From positions 1-27,920 of the forward strand of contig JABUSI010000156.1 of NCBI GenBank assembly GCA_021442745.1: a DNA stretch of 27,920 nucleotides. The letters are read 5' to 3'. A model generated the notes under the pieces. The model was not told where the DNA came from, did no database searches, and saw only the letters and a list, made by a program, of their open reading frames with translations. A program made the translations under genes and the position numbers. The DNA comes from Erysipelotrichaceae bacterium. GTDB taxonomy: Bacteria; Bacillota_I; Bacilli_A; Erysipelotrichales; Erysipelotrichaceae. Shown here piece after piece: positions 1 through 8,178 of this stretch; positions within the stretch are counted from its first letter, which is position 1; each line of letters opens with the position of its first letter.

Positions 1-989
1 GTATGTACCGTATTGTAGTAGAATCCGGCACCGAAATCATTAAAGATTTTCTTTGCGTTCATCAGTGAAAACAAATCCGGAATATGAATCTGTTTCGGAC
101 ATCCTGCCTCACAATACCGGCAGGCAGTACAAGGAATCATGTTCAATCCCCGGAAAACTTCGCATACTTTCTTTACGGCATCGTATTCTTCTTTCGTAAA
201 CGGACGGAATTCTTTCATTGCTCTGACGTTATCAACCATTTGGTCGTAAGAACTCATACCGGACAATACCATTTCGATTCCTTCAAAACTTGCCGCAAAC
301 CGAATGGCATAATTGGCATAACTGCCACCGTTCAATGCATCAAAAATTCTCTTCGCCTCATCCGGCAGTTTTACCAGTGTTCCGCCTTTTACCGGTTCCA
401 TGACAATGACCGGTTTATTGTGTTTCCGACATACTTCATAACACTTCCGGCTTTGTACGGCGGGATCTTCATAATCAATGTAGTTAAACTGCAACTGAAC
501 AATTTCCACTTGCGGATATTCTGTCAGAATTCGGTCCAATACGTCAGCCGTATCATGGAATGAAATACCGACATGTTTTACTTTACCTTCCTCTTTTAAC
601 GCAAAAGCGGTTTCATATGCCTCACAATTTTTAAAGTGCTCAAATTTTTCCGCACTTTGCGCATGCATCAGATAATAATCAAAATAATCTACTCCGCAGG
701 CATCCAGCTGTGATTCAAAAAACGGACGGATATCATCTTTTGTCTGAAAGTAAACTCCCGTCAGTTTGTTTGTCAGAATATAACTATCTCTGTCATAGCG
801 GCTTGTCAGACATTCCTTCAGAGCAGTTTCACTTTTCCCGTCCAGATATCCGTGTGCCGTATCAAAATAGTTAAAACCGTTATCCAGAAAGTAATCTACC
901 ATCCGGCACAGTTCTTCTTTGTTTACTTCTTCACCTGATTGCGGTAAACGCATACAACCGAATCCGAAATTCTTCTTTACTCCATCCAT
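1..989 (-). CDS. Aldo/keto reductase with C-terminal Fe-S motif (3' end outside window)
   Basis: An NAD(P)H-type aldo/keto reductase of the COG1453-like group; the substrate is unknown. The 329 visible residues carry the AKR signature: FDTAHGY (Asp43, Tyr48), Lys75 in TNKLTG and His109 in YLMHAQ, the usual catalytic tetrad, followed by GKVKHVGIS near 135. After the barrel comes CTACRYCEAGCP (Cys287, 290, 293, 297), a ferredoxin-like CxxCxxCxxxCP motif that could hold a [4Fe-4S] cluster. The start ATG at 989 has GAGGAAG just upstream. The gene lies 9 bases after the second HypB-type GTPase gene and so is the third gene of that operon. The C-terminus is cut by the window edge, so total length is unknown. 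Family call is firm; role in the selenium/molybdenum locus is inference. Confidence 0.9.
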   Translation of the reverse strand, partial: MDGVKKNFGFGCMRLPQSGEEVNKEELCRMVDYFLDNGFNYFDTAHGYLDGKSETALKECLTSRYDRDSYILTNKLTGVYFQTKDDIRPFFESQLDACGVDYFDYYLMHAQSAEKFEHFKNCEAYETAFALKEEGKVKHVGISFHDTADVLDRILTEYPQVEIVQLQFNYIDYEDPAVQSRKCYEVCRKHNKPVIVMEPVKGGTLVKLPDEAKRIFDALNGGSYANYAIRFAASFEGIEMVLSGMSSYDQMVDNVRAMKEFRPFTKEEYDAVKKVCEVFRGLNMIPCTACRYCEAGCPKQIHIPDLFSLMNAKKIFNDFGAGFYYNTVH

Positions 990-998
990 ATTGCTTCC

Positions 999-1670
999 TC
1001 ATTTCTTTACTTTTTGTATTTCATTTTCCACCCAGCGAACCAGTTTTTCCATGCCCTCACCGGTTTTGGCACTGATACTGATAACTTCGGCATTCGGGTT
1101 TACGGTTTGTAAGTTCTTTTTAAATTGATTGACATCAAAGTCAAAATAAGCCATTGTATCGATTTTATTTACAACGATTAAATCGGCTACCTGAAACATC
1201 AGCGGGTATTTCAAAGGTTTGTCATGTCCTTCCGGTACCGACAGCAACATGATATTTTTCATGGCACCGGTATCAAATTCTGCCGGACAAACCAGATTTC
1301 CGATATTTTCCAGAATCAGCAAATCGATTCCCGACAAATCCACCTGTTGCAATGCCCGTTGCATCATATCCGCATCAATATGACATAAGCCGCCGTTATG
1401 AATCTGCAAAGACGGAACACCCGTTAAATCCGCAACCCGTTTCGCATCCAACGTGGAACAGATATCAACATCCATTTCAAATATGGAACAGGTATCTTTC
1501 AGCCGGTTTATCAGTTCTACCAGCATTGTTGTTTTTCCCGAACCCGGTGCGGACATCACGTTCAGAAAAAACGTTTTGTTATCGGAACAGTACTTTCTGA
1601 CCTGTTGTGCGGTACGTTCATTGTCCGCAAAGATATTTTCATGAATCTCAATCACTCTTACTTCAGGCAT
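999..1670 (-). CDS. hypB: HypB-type metal-handling GTPase (copy 2)
   Basis: A G3E-family P-loop GTPase of 223 residues, HypB subfamily. Visible motifs: Walker A APGSGKTT (41-48), the HypB metal-site pair Cys96-His97 in GGLCHIDA, Cys128 in GNLVCPAEFDTGA, and the guanine-specificity motif NKID (168-171). In known HypB proteins these Cys/His residues bind Ni or Zn at the dimer interface of the G domain. The N-terminal CxxCGC nickel site of E. coli HypB and a His-rich stretch are absent. The ATG at 1670 is chosen because GGAG lies 8 bases upstream and the reading frame before it does not resemble the family. It overlaps the preceding paralogue by 8 bases. No hypA, other hyp genes or hydrogenase genes are present, so a client other than NiFe hydrogenase is possible. 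Confidence 0.9.
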   Translation of the reverse strand: MPEVRVIEIHENIFADNERTAQQVRKYCSDNKTFFLNVMSAPGSGKTTMLVELINRLKDTCSIFEMDVDICSTLDAKRVADLTGVPSLQIHNGGLCHIDADMMQRALQQVDLSGIDLLILENIGNLVCPAEFDTGAMKNIMLLSVPEGHDKPLKYPLMFQVADLIVVNKIDTMAYFDFDVNQFKKNLQTVNPNAEVISISAKTGEGMEKLVRWVENEIQKVKK

Positions 1671-2337
1671 GCTCACGTCTCCTTTGTTCAATGGCATTTG
1701 ACAGCCAGGTAATACAGTCTTTGAAACCTTCTCCGGTTTTTGACGATACAAAGAAAATAACGGCATCCGGATTTAACTTCCGGATTCTTTCTTTTACCAG
1801 TTCTGTATCAAAATCAAAGACCGGAAGCGTATCAATTTTGTTAATCAGTACCACATCACTGACTTCATACATCAGCGGATATTTTGCCGGTTTGTCATCG
1901 CCTTCCGGAACGGACAAAATCGTCAGATTGATATCTGCTCCGGTATCAAACTCTGCCGGGCAAACCAGATTTCCGACATTTTCGATAAAACAGACATCAA
2001 TATCATCCATTCCTAATTCGTCCAGTCCTTGCTTGGTCATCTGGGCATCCATATGACACATACCTCCGGTATGCAGCTGGATACTCTTTCCGCCGTGTTC
2101 CGTTATTGTTTTTGCATCACAATCGGCATCAATATCACACTCCATAACACCAATACGGTACTGCGGTAACATTTCAATCAACCTAACCAGTGTCGTCGTT
2201 TTACCCGAACCCGGTGACGACATGACGTTAATAAGCAGCTTCTTGTTTTCAGAAAATTCCTTACGGACTGTATCAGCGTTCACTTCGTTTTCCGCAAATA
2301 CGTGTTCTTTTACGAGTAATACCTTATAATCTTCCAT
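1663..2337 (-). CDS. hypB: HypB-type metal-handling GTPase (copy 1)
   Basis: First gene of a three-gene minus-strand operon (hypB-like, hypB-like, Fe-S aldo/keto reductase). The 224-residue protein has Walker A SPGSGKTT (41-48), Cys94-His95 in GGMCHMDA, Cys126 in GNLVCPAEFDTGA, and NKID (166-169). It is clearly paralogous to the next gene (shared LVCPAEFDTGA and SVPEG-DKP-KYPLM blocks), so the pair arose by tandem duplication or could form a heterodimer. HypB proteins normally work as homodimers that load nickel with HypA. The ATG at 2337 is preceded by GAGGTGG; an upstream in-frame ATG five codons earlier lacks such spacing. Function as a metallochaperone GTPase is family knowledge; the client is unknown. 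Confidence 0.9.
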   Translation of the reverse strand: MEDYKVLLVKEHVFAENEVNADTVRKEFSENKKLLINVMSSPGSGKTTTLVRLIEMLPQYRIGVMECDIDADCDAKTITEHGGKSIQLHTGGMCHMDAQMTKQGLDELGMDDIDVCFIENVGNLVCPAEFDTGADINLTILSVPEGDDKPAKYPLMYEVSDVVLINKIDTLPVFDFDTELVKERIRKLNPDAVIFFVSSKTGEGFKDCITWLSNAIEQRRREHA

Positions 2338-2356
2338 AATCCACCTCAACATACGT

Positions 2357-2362
2357 ATTATA
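2357..2362 (-). promoter_or_regulatory. Putative -10 box for the hypB-hypB-AKR operon
   Basis: TATAAT on the minus strand about 20 bases before the first GTPase start codon. A convincing -35 at 17 bases is not visible; TTACAA at about 15-base spacing is the best candidate. The region is shared with the divergent promoter of the SagB-type gene. Confidence 0.45.
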
Positions 2363-2366
2363 CCAT

Positions 2367-2394
2367 TTCAAACCATGTTGTAATGTACTATAAT
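2367..2394 (+). promoter_or_regulatory. Putative promoter of the SagB-type nitroreductase gene
   Basis: TTCAAA (2367-2372), 16-base spacer, TATAAT (2389-2394), with the AAGGAG ribosome site and ATG following about 28 bases later. The match is good but based on sequence alone. Confidence 0.5.
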
Positions 2395-2422
2395 GAAAAC
2401 ATATTTTAAGGAGAACAAAAAC

Positions 2423-3247
2423 ATGACCGAACAAGAATTCCTGAAGCTCCGTAAAGAAGGACGTGACATCATCAAAGGTGTCAATAAACGTCATTTGTAT
2501 CCGGATTACCAGAGTGATCAGCAATTGAAAAACCCGCAGCCGCCATTGGTGAAAGCCCCGATGCGCGATACGGCAATTGATTTACCTTTGAACTTTGATG
2601 CTTTGAATGCTAACGCATCTTTACTGGATCTTGCAAATGCCCGTAAATCCAGTCGTGTCTATACCCAGGAAAACATCAGTTTGCTGCAATTGTCTTATTT
2701 GTTATGGGTAACCCAGGGAATCAAGGAAATCCGTGGAAAAGCCTATGCTACTTTACGTACGGTACCGTGCGGTGGCGGAAGACACCCGTTTGAAACGTAT
2801 TTATTTGTAAACCACGTAGAAGGATTGCCACAGGGGTTATACCATTATTTACCAATGGGACACAAACTGGAGTTCTTGGGTGAAGAATCGGATTTACATA
2901 AAATCAGCGTATCTTTATGCGAACAGGATTGGGCAGCCAAAGCTTCCGTCGTATTCTACTGGAGTATCGTACCTTACCGTGTGGAATGGAGATACGGAAT
3001 CTTCTCGCACTATAAGTCCATGATTGATATCGGACACGTCGGAGAAAACCTGTATCTGGCATGTACCGCTTTGGGATTAGGTACCTGTGGTATCGGTGCG
3101 TACGACCAGACTTTATGCGATACGATGTTTGAACTGGACGGAGAAGATGAATTCATTATCTATACCGAACCGGTCGGCACCGTTTCCGAAAAAGATCTCC
3201 AGGCAGAAAAAGATTTCTATGCGTTCGTAAAGGAACAAGGTTTATAA
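2423..3247 (+). CDS. SagB-type nitroreductase-family flavoprotein
   Basis: A 274-residue nitroreductase-fold FMN oxidoreductase of the SagB-type dehydrogenase group. Visible family features are ARKSSRVY (73-80, FMN phosphate contact region), RTVPCGGGRHPFETYL (112-127; the typical form is RT-PSGGARHP-E), a GLYHY block near 138-142, and a late GLGTCGIGAY segment. SagB enzymes oxidise azoline rings in peptide biosynthesis, but stand-alone members such as this one, without a cyclodehydratase neighbour, are usually of unknown substrate. The ATG at 2423 has AAGGAG nine bases upstream. It is a single-gene transcript, divergent from the hypB pair and convergent with the SDMH accessory operon, and ends at a shared terminator. 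A link to selenium metabolism rests only on location. Confidence 0.85.
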   Translation: MTEQEFLKLRKEGRDIIKGVNKRHLYPDYQSDQQLKNPQPPLVKAPMRDTAIDLPLNFDALNANASLLDLANARKSSRVYTQENISLLQLSYLLWVTQGIKEIRGKAYATLRTVPCGGGRHPFETYLFVNHVEGLPQGLYHYLPMGHKLEFLGEESDLHKISVSLCEQDWAAKASVVFYWSIVPYRVEWRYGIFSHYKSMIDIGHVGENLYLACTALGLGTCGIGAYDQTLCDTMFELDGEDEFIIYTEPVGTVSEKDLQAEKDFYAFVKEQGL

Positions 3248-3251
3248 AAGT

Positions 3252-3283
3252 AAAAAGAATCGGATATGGTCCGATTCTTTTTT
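3252..3283. terminator. Bidirectional rho-independent terminator
   Basis: The stem AAAAAGAATCGGA / TCCGATTCTTTTT has a 5-base loop, with A and T runs on both sides, between two convergent genes. The stop codon of the YqeC-XdhC gene (3284-3282) lies inside the T run, so termination begins right at the end of that coding region. Confidence 0.9.
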
Positions 3284-4661
3284 ATTTAACAGGGATAAAC
3301 AGGATGGTATTCGTTCCTCCGCAGATCATACCCAGTTGAGCATTTTTCCGATTGTCCAGATCATACGTTATTTCCGTCACGTTATGAATCTGTTTTGCCT
3401 GACGGATGATTTCGGCTTCCTCCGCACCACCTCCGATGGTATCAATGGTTTCCTCTTCACAAACCAGCATCATAGCACCGGTTCCACGCGGACTGGAACC
3501 GGTTTTCTGCGTGATGATACACAGAGTTCCGGTTTTGTCTGTATGCAGCAATTGCGAAGAGACCGACGCACAGGAACGTTCGTTTTTTATCTGAATAATC
3601 TCAGCCAAAATACTTACGGCGATTTCGGCCGGTGTTACCGCCTTTATCGGTAATCCGATCGGTGCATGAATTGTCGCAACCGACTCTTCCGTAAACCCTT
3701 CACCTTTCAGCCGTTCAAACGTTGTCTGTACTTTCTTTTTGCTGCCAATCATTCCCAGATACGTATAGTTTGTCGTCAAAACCTGCCGGACTACTTCATA
3801 ATCATGCTGATGTCCTCGGGTGACAACGACATAGTAAGCATTCTCAGTCAGATGTTCTTTGACATGTTCCATGTTATCACAGATGACTTGTATCGGTTTT
3901 GGATACCGCTTTTGATTTGCGAACTCTTCCCGGTCATCAATTACCGTAACTTCAAAGTCCAGCCGGACAGCAAGAAGTGCCGTTTCCTGTGCAACATAGC
4001 CGGCTCCGAATATGACAAGATGCGGTTTCGGGATAAACCAGTCTTCCCTGATACTGTCCACGTCATAATCTTCTTTCAGCAAGCCGGCAAGCGCTTTTTT
4101 ATACAAGCTGTCCGCATGTGTCGGTAATACCGATACTTTTTTATCCGGATACCGGTAAAGATATCCTTTACGAAGAAGCTTCTGAATATGATGTGCTGTG
4201 ATAAGAGTATTCTCTTCAATCTGTAATAGATCTTTTACCGTCTCCCATCGATGACACACATCCTTTGCCGGTTTTCCCAGAGCATTTAATCCGACAACAA
4301 CAATGATTTCCTCAACGTTGTCATACACTACCGGTTCGGTTGCGTTCGGATATTTCAACGGAAATCCTCTGGATCCGTCCGCCTCAATCAGAACCACATC
4401 GGCATGAGATATCACTGCATCATACGTTTCTTTCGTTAATGCCGTTATTTTGTTTCCTTCCCGGACACCTGCCATACAGTAACGGTCGTTCTTAAGTTTA
4501 CGGATAATTTCTTCCGGGCAATCCGTACATAACGTATCCTCTTCGATTTTCATATGCGTACTTGTCAGAACCAGTACCGTTTTTCCTTCTTTCAGATATG
4601 TCTCTGCGTCATTATGAATGGCGGTTGTTTTACCGCCGGAACCTACATATGCTCGTAACAT
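3282..4661 (-). CDS. yqeC: YqeC-XdhC fusion, SDMH maturation protein
   Basis: A 459-residue protein and the last gene of the SDMH accessory operon. Residues 1-205 match YqeC, a P-loop protein of SDMH loci: GSGGKTT (7-13) and IEADGSRG (92-99). Residues 210-360 match the Rossmann half of XdhC: LVIFGAGYVA (215-224), VIDDREEF, TRGHQHD, GMIGSKKK, and HAPIGLPIKAVTPAEIAVSI. Residues 378-459 match the small XdhC/CoxI domain: TGSSPRGTGAMM (387-398), GGGAEE (410-415) and LGMICGGT (443-450). In ordinary XdhC the small domain comes first, so the XdhC part is permuted. XdhC inserts sulfurated molybdenum cofactor into xanthine dehydrogenase; YqeC is linked to the selenium form. The ATG at 4661 has AAAGGAG eight bases upstream and overlaps the desulfurase gene by 19 bases. 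Confidence 0.88.
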   Translation of the reverse strand: MLRAYVGSGGKTTAIHNDAETYLKEGKTVLVLTSTHMKIEEDTLCTDCPEEIIRKLKNDRYCMAGVREGNKITALTKETYDAVISHADVVLIEADGSRGFPLKYPNATEPVVYDNVEEIIVVVGLNALGKPAKDVCHRWETVKDLLQIEENTLITAHHIQKLLRKGYLYRYPDKKVSVLPTHADSLYKKALAGLLKEDYDVDSIREDWFIPKPHLVIFGAGYVAQETALLAVRLDFEVTVIDDREEFANQKRYPKPIQVICDNMEHVKEHLTENAYYVVVTRGHQHDYEVVRQVLTTNYTYLGMIGSKKKVQTTFERLKGEGFTEESVATIHAPIGLPIKAVTPAEIAVSILAEIIQIKNERSCASVSSQLLHTDKTGTLCIITQKTGSSPRGTGAMMLVCEEETIDTIGGGAEEAEIIRQAKQIHNVTEITYDLDNRKNAQLGMICGGTNTILFIPVK

Positions 4662-5746
4662 CGGATAATCTCCTTTATCGCGTGAATGAAACAATCTATC
4701 TCTTCTTTTGTGTTTTGTATCCCGAAACTGACTCTGCAGGAAGAGCGGATTCCGTAGTACCCGTGAATCAGCGGTGCACAATGTGCTCCGGTACGGATGC
4801 AGATATCATATTCCTGATTCAGTTTCATTCCGATATATGCCGCATCCATTCCTGCCACGTTAAAACTGACCATACCGATATGCAATCCTTCTTCCCGATA
4901 AATTGTAACGTTCGGAATGGCTTTCAGTTCTGCATAACAGTAATCCGTCAAATCTTGTTCATGTTTACGGATATCGTTCATTCTGTCTTCGGTAAGATAC
5001 CCGCAAGACGCATATACCCCGGCAATTCCGGGTACATTCAGTGTTCCGGCTTCCAACCTGTCCGGATAATTTTCCGGTTGTTGTTTGTCAAACGAGTGTA
5101 TGCCGGTACCTCCTGTTTTCCACGGTCTGATATCATAATCATCAGACAGACAGATTCCACCGATTCCCTGCATCCCCAGTAATCCCTTATGCCCTGAAAA
5201 ACAAAGAATATCAATGTTCATGGTATCCATAAAAACCGGTAACACACCGGCACTCTGTCCCGCATCGACAATAAACAAAATGTGATGATGCTTACAGATA
5301 TTTCCTATTTTTATAAGATTCTGTACATAACCGGTTACATTGGAAACATGACTGACTATAATTGCCTTGGTATCCGGAAGAATGCTTCTTTCAATCTCCT
5401 CGACTGTACGGATAACAGTCAATTTGCACCCTGTCGCATACAACGGACGCAATACGCTGTTATGTTCATAAACGGTTGTGATGACATGATCGGATTTTGT
5501 AATCAGTCCCCGGATGACAATATTCAGTGATTCCGTCAATCCGGAAGTAAACATAACCCTTTTTTTATCACAATGAAAAAACCTGGCTACAGCATCTCTT
5601 GCCTGAAAGACCATACTGCCGGCTTCCATACTTGCCGTATGTACTCCACGCTGCGGATTACCGGGATGTCTCATATAATACAGAATCCGTTCCAGTATCG
5701 CTTCGGGCTTATACCCCGATGTCGCCGCATTATCCAAGTAAATCAT
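4643..5746 (-). CDS. Class V cysteine desulfurase / selenocysteine lyase-like (EF2568 family)
   Basis: A 367-residue PLP enzyme of the NifS/SufS fold, probably taking S (or Se) from cysteine (or selenocysteine) as a persulfide or perselenide. Visible: MIYLDNAATS start, EHN (94-96), Asp161 and Gln164 in VDAGQSAG, Schiff-base Lys187 in FSGHKGLLG, and catalytic Cys323 in RTGAHCAPL. The short RTG-HCAP form matches the EF2568-type subfamily that travels with SelD in SDMH loci. It would supply the mobile sulfur or selenium used with SelD, YedF and XdhC. The gene overlaps its upstream neighbour by 17 bases and its downstream neighbour by 19, so translation is coupled. Whether it prefers selenocysteine cannot be read from sequence. 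Confidence 0.9.
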   Translation of the reverse strand: MIYLDNAATSGYKPEAILERILYYMRHPGNPQRGVHTASMEAGSMVFQARDAVARFFHCDKKRVMFTSGLTESLNIVIRGLITKSDHVITTVYEHNSVLRPLYATGCKLTVIRTVEEIERSILPDTKAIIVSHVSNVTGYVQNLIKIGNICKHHHILFIVDAGQSAGVLPVFMDTMNIDILCFSGHKGLLGMQGIGGICLSDDYDIRPWKTGGTGIHSFDKQQPENYPDRLEAGTLNVPGIAGVYASCGYLTEDRMNDIRKHEQDLTDYCYAELKAIPNVTIYREEGLHIGMVSFNVAGMDAAYIGMKLNQEYDICIRTGAHCAPLIHGYYGIRSSCRVSFGIQNTKEEIDCFIHAIKEIIRCYEHM

Positions 5747-6554
5747 GATTCTTCAACCCTTCCATAACGGCTTCCAATACTCCGCCGGCAATACATCTTG
5801 CCTTATCGGATATCGTAAAACAATTCTGCTGTTCGCTGCTTCTCGGGTCTATATCGGCTATTTTAAAGCCTTTGGTTACCGGATATCCTTCCCGGATCAA
5901 ACCGCGCAATACACCGTCTATTGCAGCTTCTACCGGATAGGAAATACCATCGGATTCGATAGTCGCAATACAAGTTCCTTGGCGGACAATGTCTCCGATT
6001 GCACATACATTATGCAGAATTCCTTTGTACGCCGCATGAATCACGCGTTCTTTTCCATATCCTCCGATGATTCCCGGAATTCCGGTATTTTCGATTGCTC
6101 TTCCCTGGCGGATGACTTTACCAAGCGTGTGCCCTCTTTTTGTTTCTATTACGTAATCACAATCCACAGAAGCCGTAAAACCGGGCCCCAGCCCGATTAC
6201 AACCGGTGCCATATCCTTTGTCGTACCAAGATTTCTTTTTGCCAGAATGGCATCAACGACAACAGCCGGTTTCAGTTTCTGTATCGCTTCTCCTTTCGGG
6301 TCAACTAACATGCATAACGTTTTGTTCATAAGCAATTCTTGTGCTTCCGTTATACTTTCTGCCAGTACACACGATACGTCTTCGATGGTTTGTGTTCCTT
6401 CGTAAACAGCTTCGGAAAACGCAACATGACGTCGGATGGCACTCGGATGAATATCCTCCAGTACCAAAACAGGAAATCCGCATTTATGTAATTTGTATAT
6501 GGTTCCGCTGGCAAGGTCTCCCCCGCCTCTTACGATAACAAGTGGTAACGTCAT
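5730..6554 (-). CDS. yqeB: SDMH maturation protein, YqeB/EF2563 family
   Basis: A 274-residue protein of the EF2563/YqeB family, found with orphan SelD and selenium-dependent molybdenum hydroxylases. It opens with a Rossmann-like VIVRGGGDLASG (6-17), then has HVAFSEAVYEG, VDPKGEAI, VVIGLGPGF, RGHTLGKVIRQG and a barrel-sandwich-like C-terminal half (GDIVRQGTCIATI). The biochemical role is not established in the family; maturation of the Se-containing cofactor is the accepted inference from genome context. An upstream extension to 6608 would overlap yedF and has no family resemblance, so the ATG at 6554 (7 bases after the yedF stop, 4 intervening) is used although its ribosome site is weak. It is translationally coupled with the cysteine desulfurase gene downstream. 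Confidence 0.9.
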   Translation of the reverse strand: MTLPLVIVRGGGDLASGTIYKLHKCGFPVLVLEDIHPSAIRRHVAFSEAVYEGTQTIEDVSCVLAESITEAQELLMNKTLCMLVDPKGEAIQKLKPAVVVDAILAKRNLGTTKDMAPVVIGLGPGFTASVDCDYVIETKRGHTLGKVIRQGRAIENTGIPGIIGGYGKERVIHAAYKGILHNVCAIGDIVRQGTCIATIESDGISYPVEAAIDGVLRGLIREGYPVTKGFKIADIDPRSSEQQNCFTISDKARCIAGGVLEAVMEGLKNHDLLG

Positions 6555-6558
6555 ACGC

Positions 6559-7158
6559 TTACGGCCGGATAATCTTTGTGGCAGATTCCATCTTATCCAC
6601 AATATCATACATATTCGTAACCTGACCGACAGCCAGTTTGTCCGTTAACCCGTAAAAGTTCAGACACGTTCCGCATGTATATATTTCCACACCGTTTGCC
6701 TGCAATGTCTGCAAATCCTGTAATGTATCCGCACCTTCGACAGACAACCAGGCACCGGAATTGTACAAAAGAACCGTATCCGGAAGGCGGTCCTGTTTGG
6801 TCAGCGCAAACACGAACGCTTTCATCAGCGCTGTCCCTAATTTATCATCACCCGTACCCATCGTATGGGAAGACAATACGACAACCATGTTTTCCTTGCG
6901 GTCCGGTGTGCAGACAACAGCCGCATCTTCCGTGGCTTGTCTTACGGTAATATACACGTGATATTCCGTATCGTTTTTCTTTTCCGCTGTTACGTCATAC
7001 CCTCTGACGTTCGCAAACTTTGTCAGGTTCTGTACGGCAATTTCATTGTCCACCAATACTTCCACTTCTTCATTTACCTGCATCGTTTCGATTTCCGCTT
7101 TCGTATTCACTACCGGCAACGGACAAGCCAATCCTCTTGCATCCACTGTATGCTTCAT
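6559..7158 (-). CDS. yedF: Selenium metabolism protein YedF (TusA/SirA-like plus DsrE-like)
   Basis: A 199-residue two-domain protein. Residues 1-75 are a TusA/SirA-like sulfur-carrier fold with the CPxP motif (Cys12-Pro-Leu-Pro15 in GLACPLPVV). Residues 88-199 are DsrE-like, with SSHTMGTGDDKLG (96-108) and a Cys162/Cys165 pair in YTCGTCLNF. YedF proteins of this layout accompany selD and are thought to bind or relay selenium or sulfur; the carrier Cys12 is the likely site. Its ATG follows the SelD stop directly (TAAATG), a tight coupling that agrees with SelD and YedF acting in sequence. The AGGGTGA ribosome site lies in the end of selD. Family call firm; chemistry inferred. Confidence 0.93.
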   Translation of the reverse strand: MKHTVDARGLACPLPVVNTKAEIETMQVNEEVEVLVDNEIAVQNLTKFANVRGYDVTAEKKNDTEYHVYITVRQATEDAAVVCTPDRKENMVVVLSSHTMGTGDDKLGTALMKAFVFALTKQDRLPDTVLLYNSGAWLSVEGADTLQDLQTLQANGVEIYTCGTCLNFYGLTDKLAVGQVTNMYDIVDKMESATKIIRP

Positions 7159-8178
7159 TTAAATCACCCTGATTGTATATCCTTTCTTTTCTTCCACAGT
7201 ACCGACAACCTGTGCCGGAATGTTATTTTTATTTAATTCGTATACCAGTTCCATCACATCTGCCTGCGGTATGGCTACCAGTAACCCGCCGGAAGTCTGC
7301 GGATCAAACAGAATCTCTTCCATCACAAAGTTGTTACACTCAAATAGAACTTTTCCTTCCATATGATTCCGGTTTTTCTGTGCTGCGCCGGTGATATAGA
7401 ACTCGTTGACGTATTGTTCACATTCTTTGAAATACGGTATTCGTTTCGACTGGACGGTTGCACTGTACTTGTCCTGCAGCATTTCGCCAAGATGTACCAG
7501 AAAGCCGAAACCAGTTACGTCACTGCAGGCATGTACCGTATAGTTTTTTAAAATGTCTGCCGTATATTTGTTTAGCGTTGTCATGGACTGAACGGCTTTG
7601 ATAACAGCTTGTTCCGATGCCTGTTTGACCCGATGAGCCGTCATAATAATACCGACTCCCAGCGGTTTTGTCAGAATCAAGGCATCACCGGATTGCGGAG
7701 TATCGTTTCTGTAGATTCTGTCAGGATGTACAACTCCCGTAACGCTCATGCCGTACTTTACGGATTCGTCATGAATCGAATGCCCTCCGACCAACACGCC
7801 ACCCGCTTCGTTTACCTTATCGTTACCTCCCTGCATAATCTTTCCCAGTACGTTTAAATCCGTCTGTTCCGGAAAACATACGATATTCATGGCAGTCAAC
7901 ACTTCTCCGCCCATCGCATAAATGTCACTTAACGCATTGGCCGCCGCAATCTGTCCGAATAAGTACGGGTCTTCAATCATCGGCGGAAAGAAATCCAGTG
8001 TCGTCACAATTGCTTGTGTATCGTTGATTTTATAAACGGCACCATCATCATGACTGTCAAAGCCAACCAGCAGATTCTCATCGGGATTTTTCTCTAATTT
8101 TGATAATACTTTATCCAGTACGTTTGCGCCAAGTTTGGCAGTACATCCGCCGTTTGCACAAAACAAGATATCCTCCAT
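7159..8178 (-). CDS. selD: Selenide, water dikinase SelD
   Basis: A 339-residue enzyme making selenophosphate from selenide and ATP. It belongs to the AIR-synthase-like superfamily. The N-terminal glycine loop has catalytic Cys12 and Lys15 in GGCTAKLG; position 12 is Cys, not selenocysteine. Other signatures are VGFDSHDDGAVY, TLDFFPPMIEDPYLFGQIAAANALSDIYAMGG (split here by key blocks DPYLFGQ and SDIYAMGG), GGHSIHD, GDALILTKPLG, CSDVTGFGF and FDPQTSGGLL. It begins in a TGATG overlap with the DUF3343 gene and abuts yedF. No selA, selB or ybbB-like gene is in the window, so here selenophosphate most likely feeds the molybdenum hydroxylase cofactor; a genome-wide search would settle whether selD is truly orphan. 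Confidence 0.96.
   Translation of the reverse strand: MEDILFCANGGCTAKLGANVLDKVLSKLEKNPDENLLVGFDSHDDGAVYKINDTQAIVTTLDFFPPMIEDPYLFGQIAAANALSDIYAMGGEVLTAMNIVCFPEQTDLNVLGKIMQGGNDKVNEAGGVLVGGHSIHDESVKYGMSVTGVVHPDRIYRNDTPQSGDALILTKPLGVGIIMTAHRVKQASEQAVIKAVQSMTTLNKYTADILKNYTVHACSDVTGFGFLVHLGEMLQDKYSATVQSKRIPYFKECEQYVNEFYITGAAQKNRNHMEGKVLFECNNFVMEEILFDPQTSGGLLVAIPQADVMELVYELNKNNIPAQVVGTVEEKKGYTIRVI

Noticed and set aside
4562..6308. Several plus-strand open frames of 80-206 codons across the desulfurase and yqeB genes
   Set aside because: All lie antisense to conserved minus-strand genes and lack recognisable motifs or good start signals.
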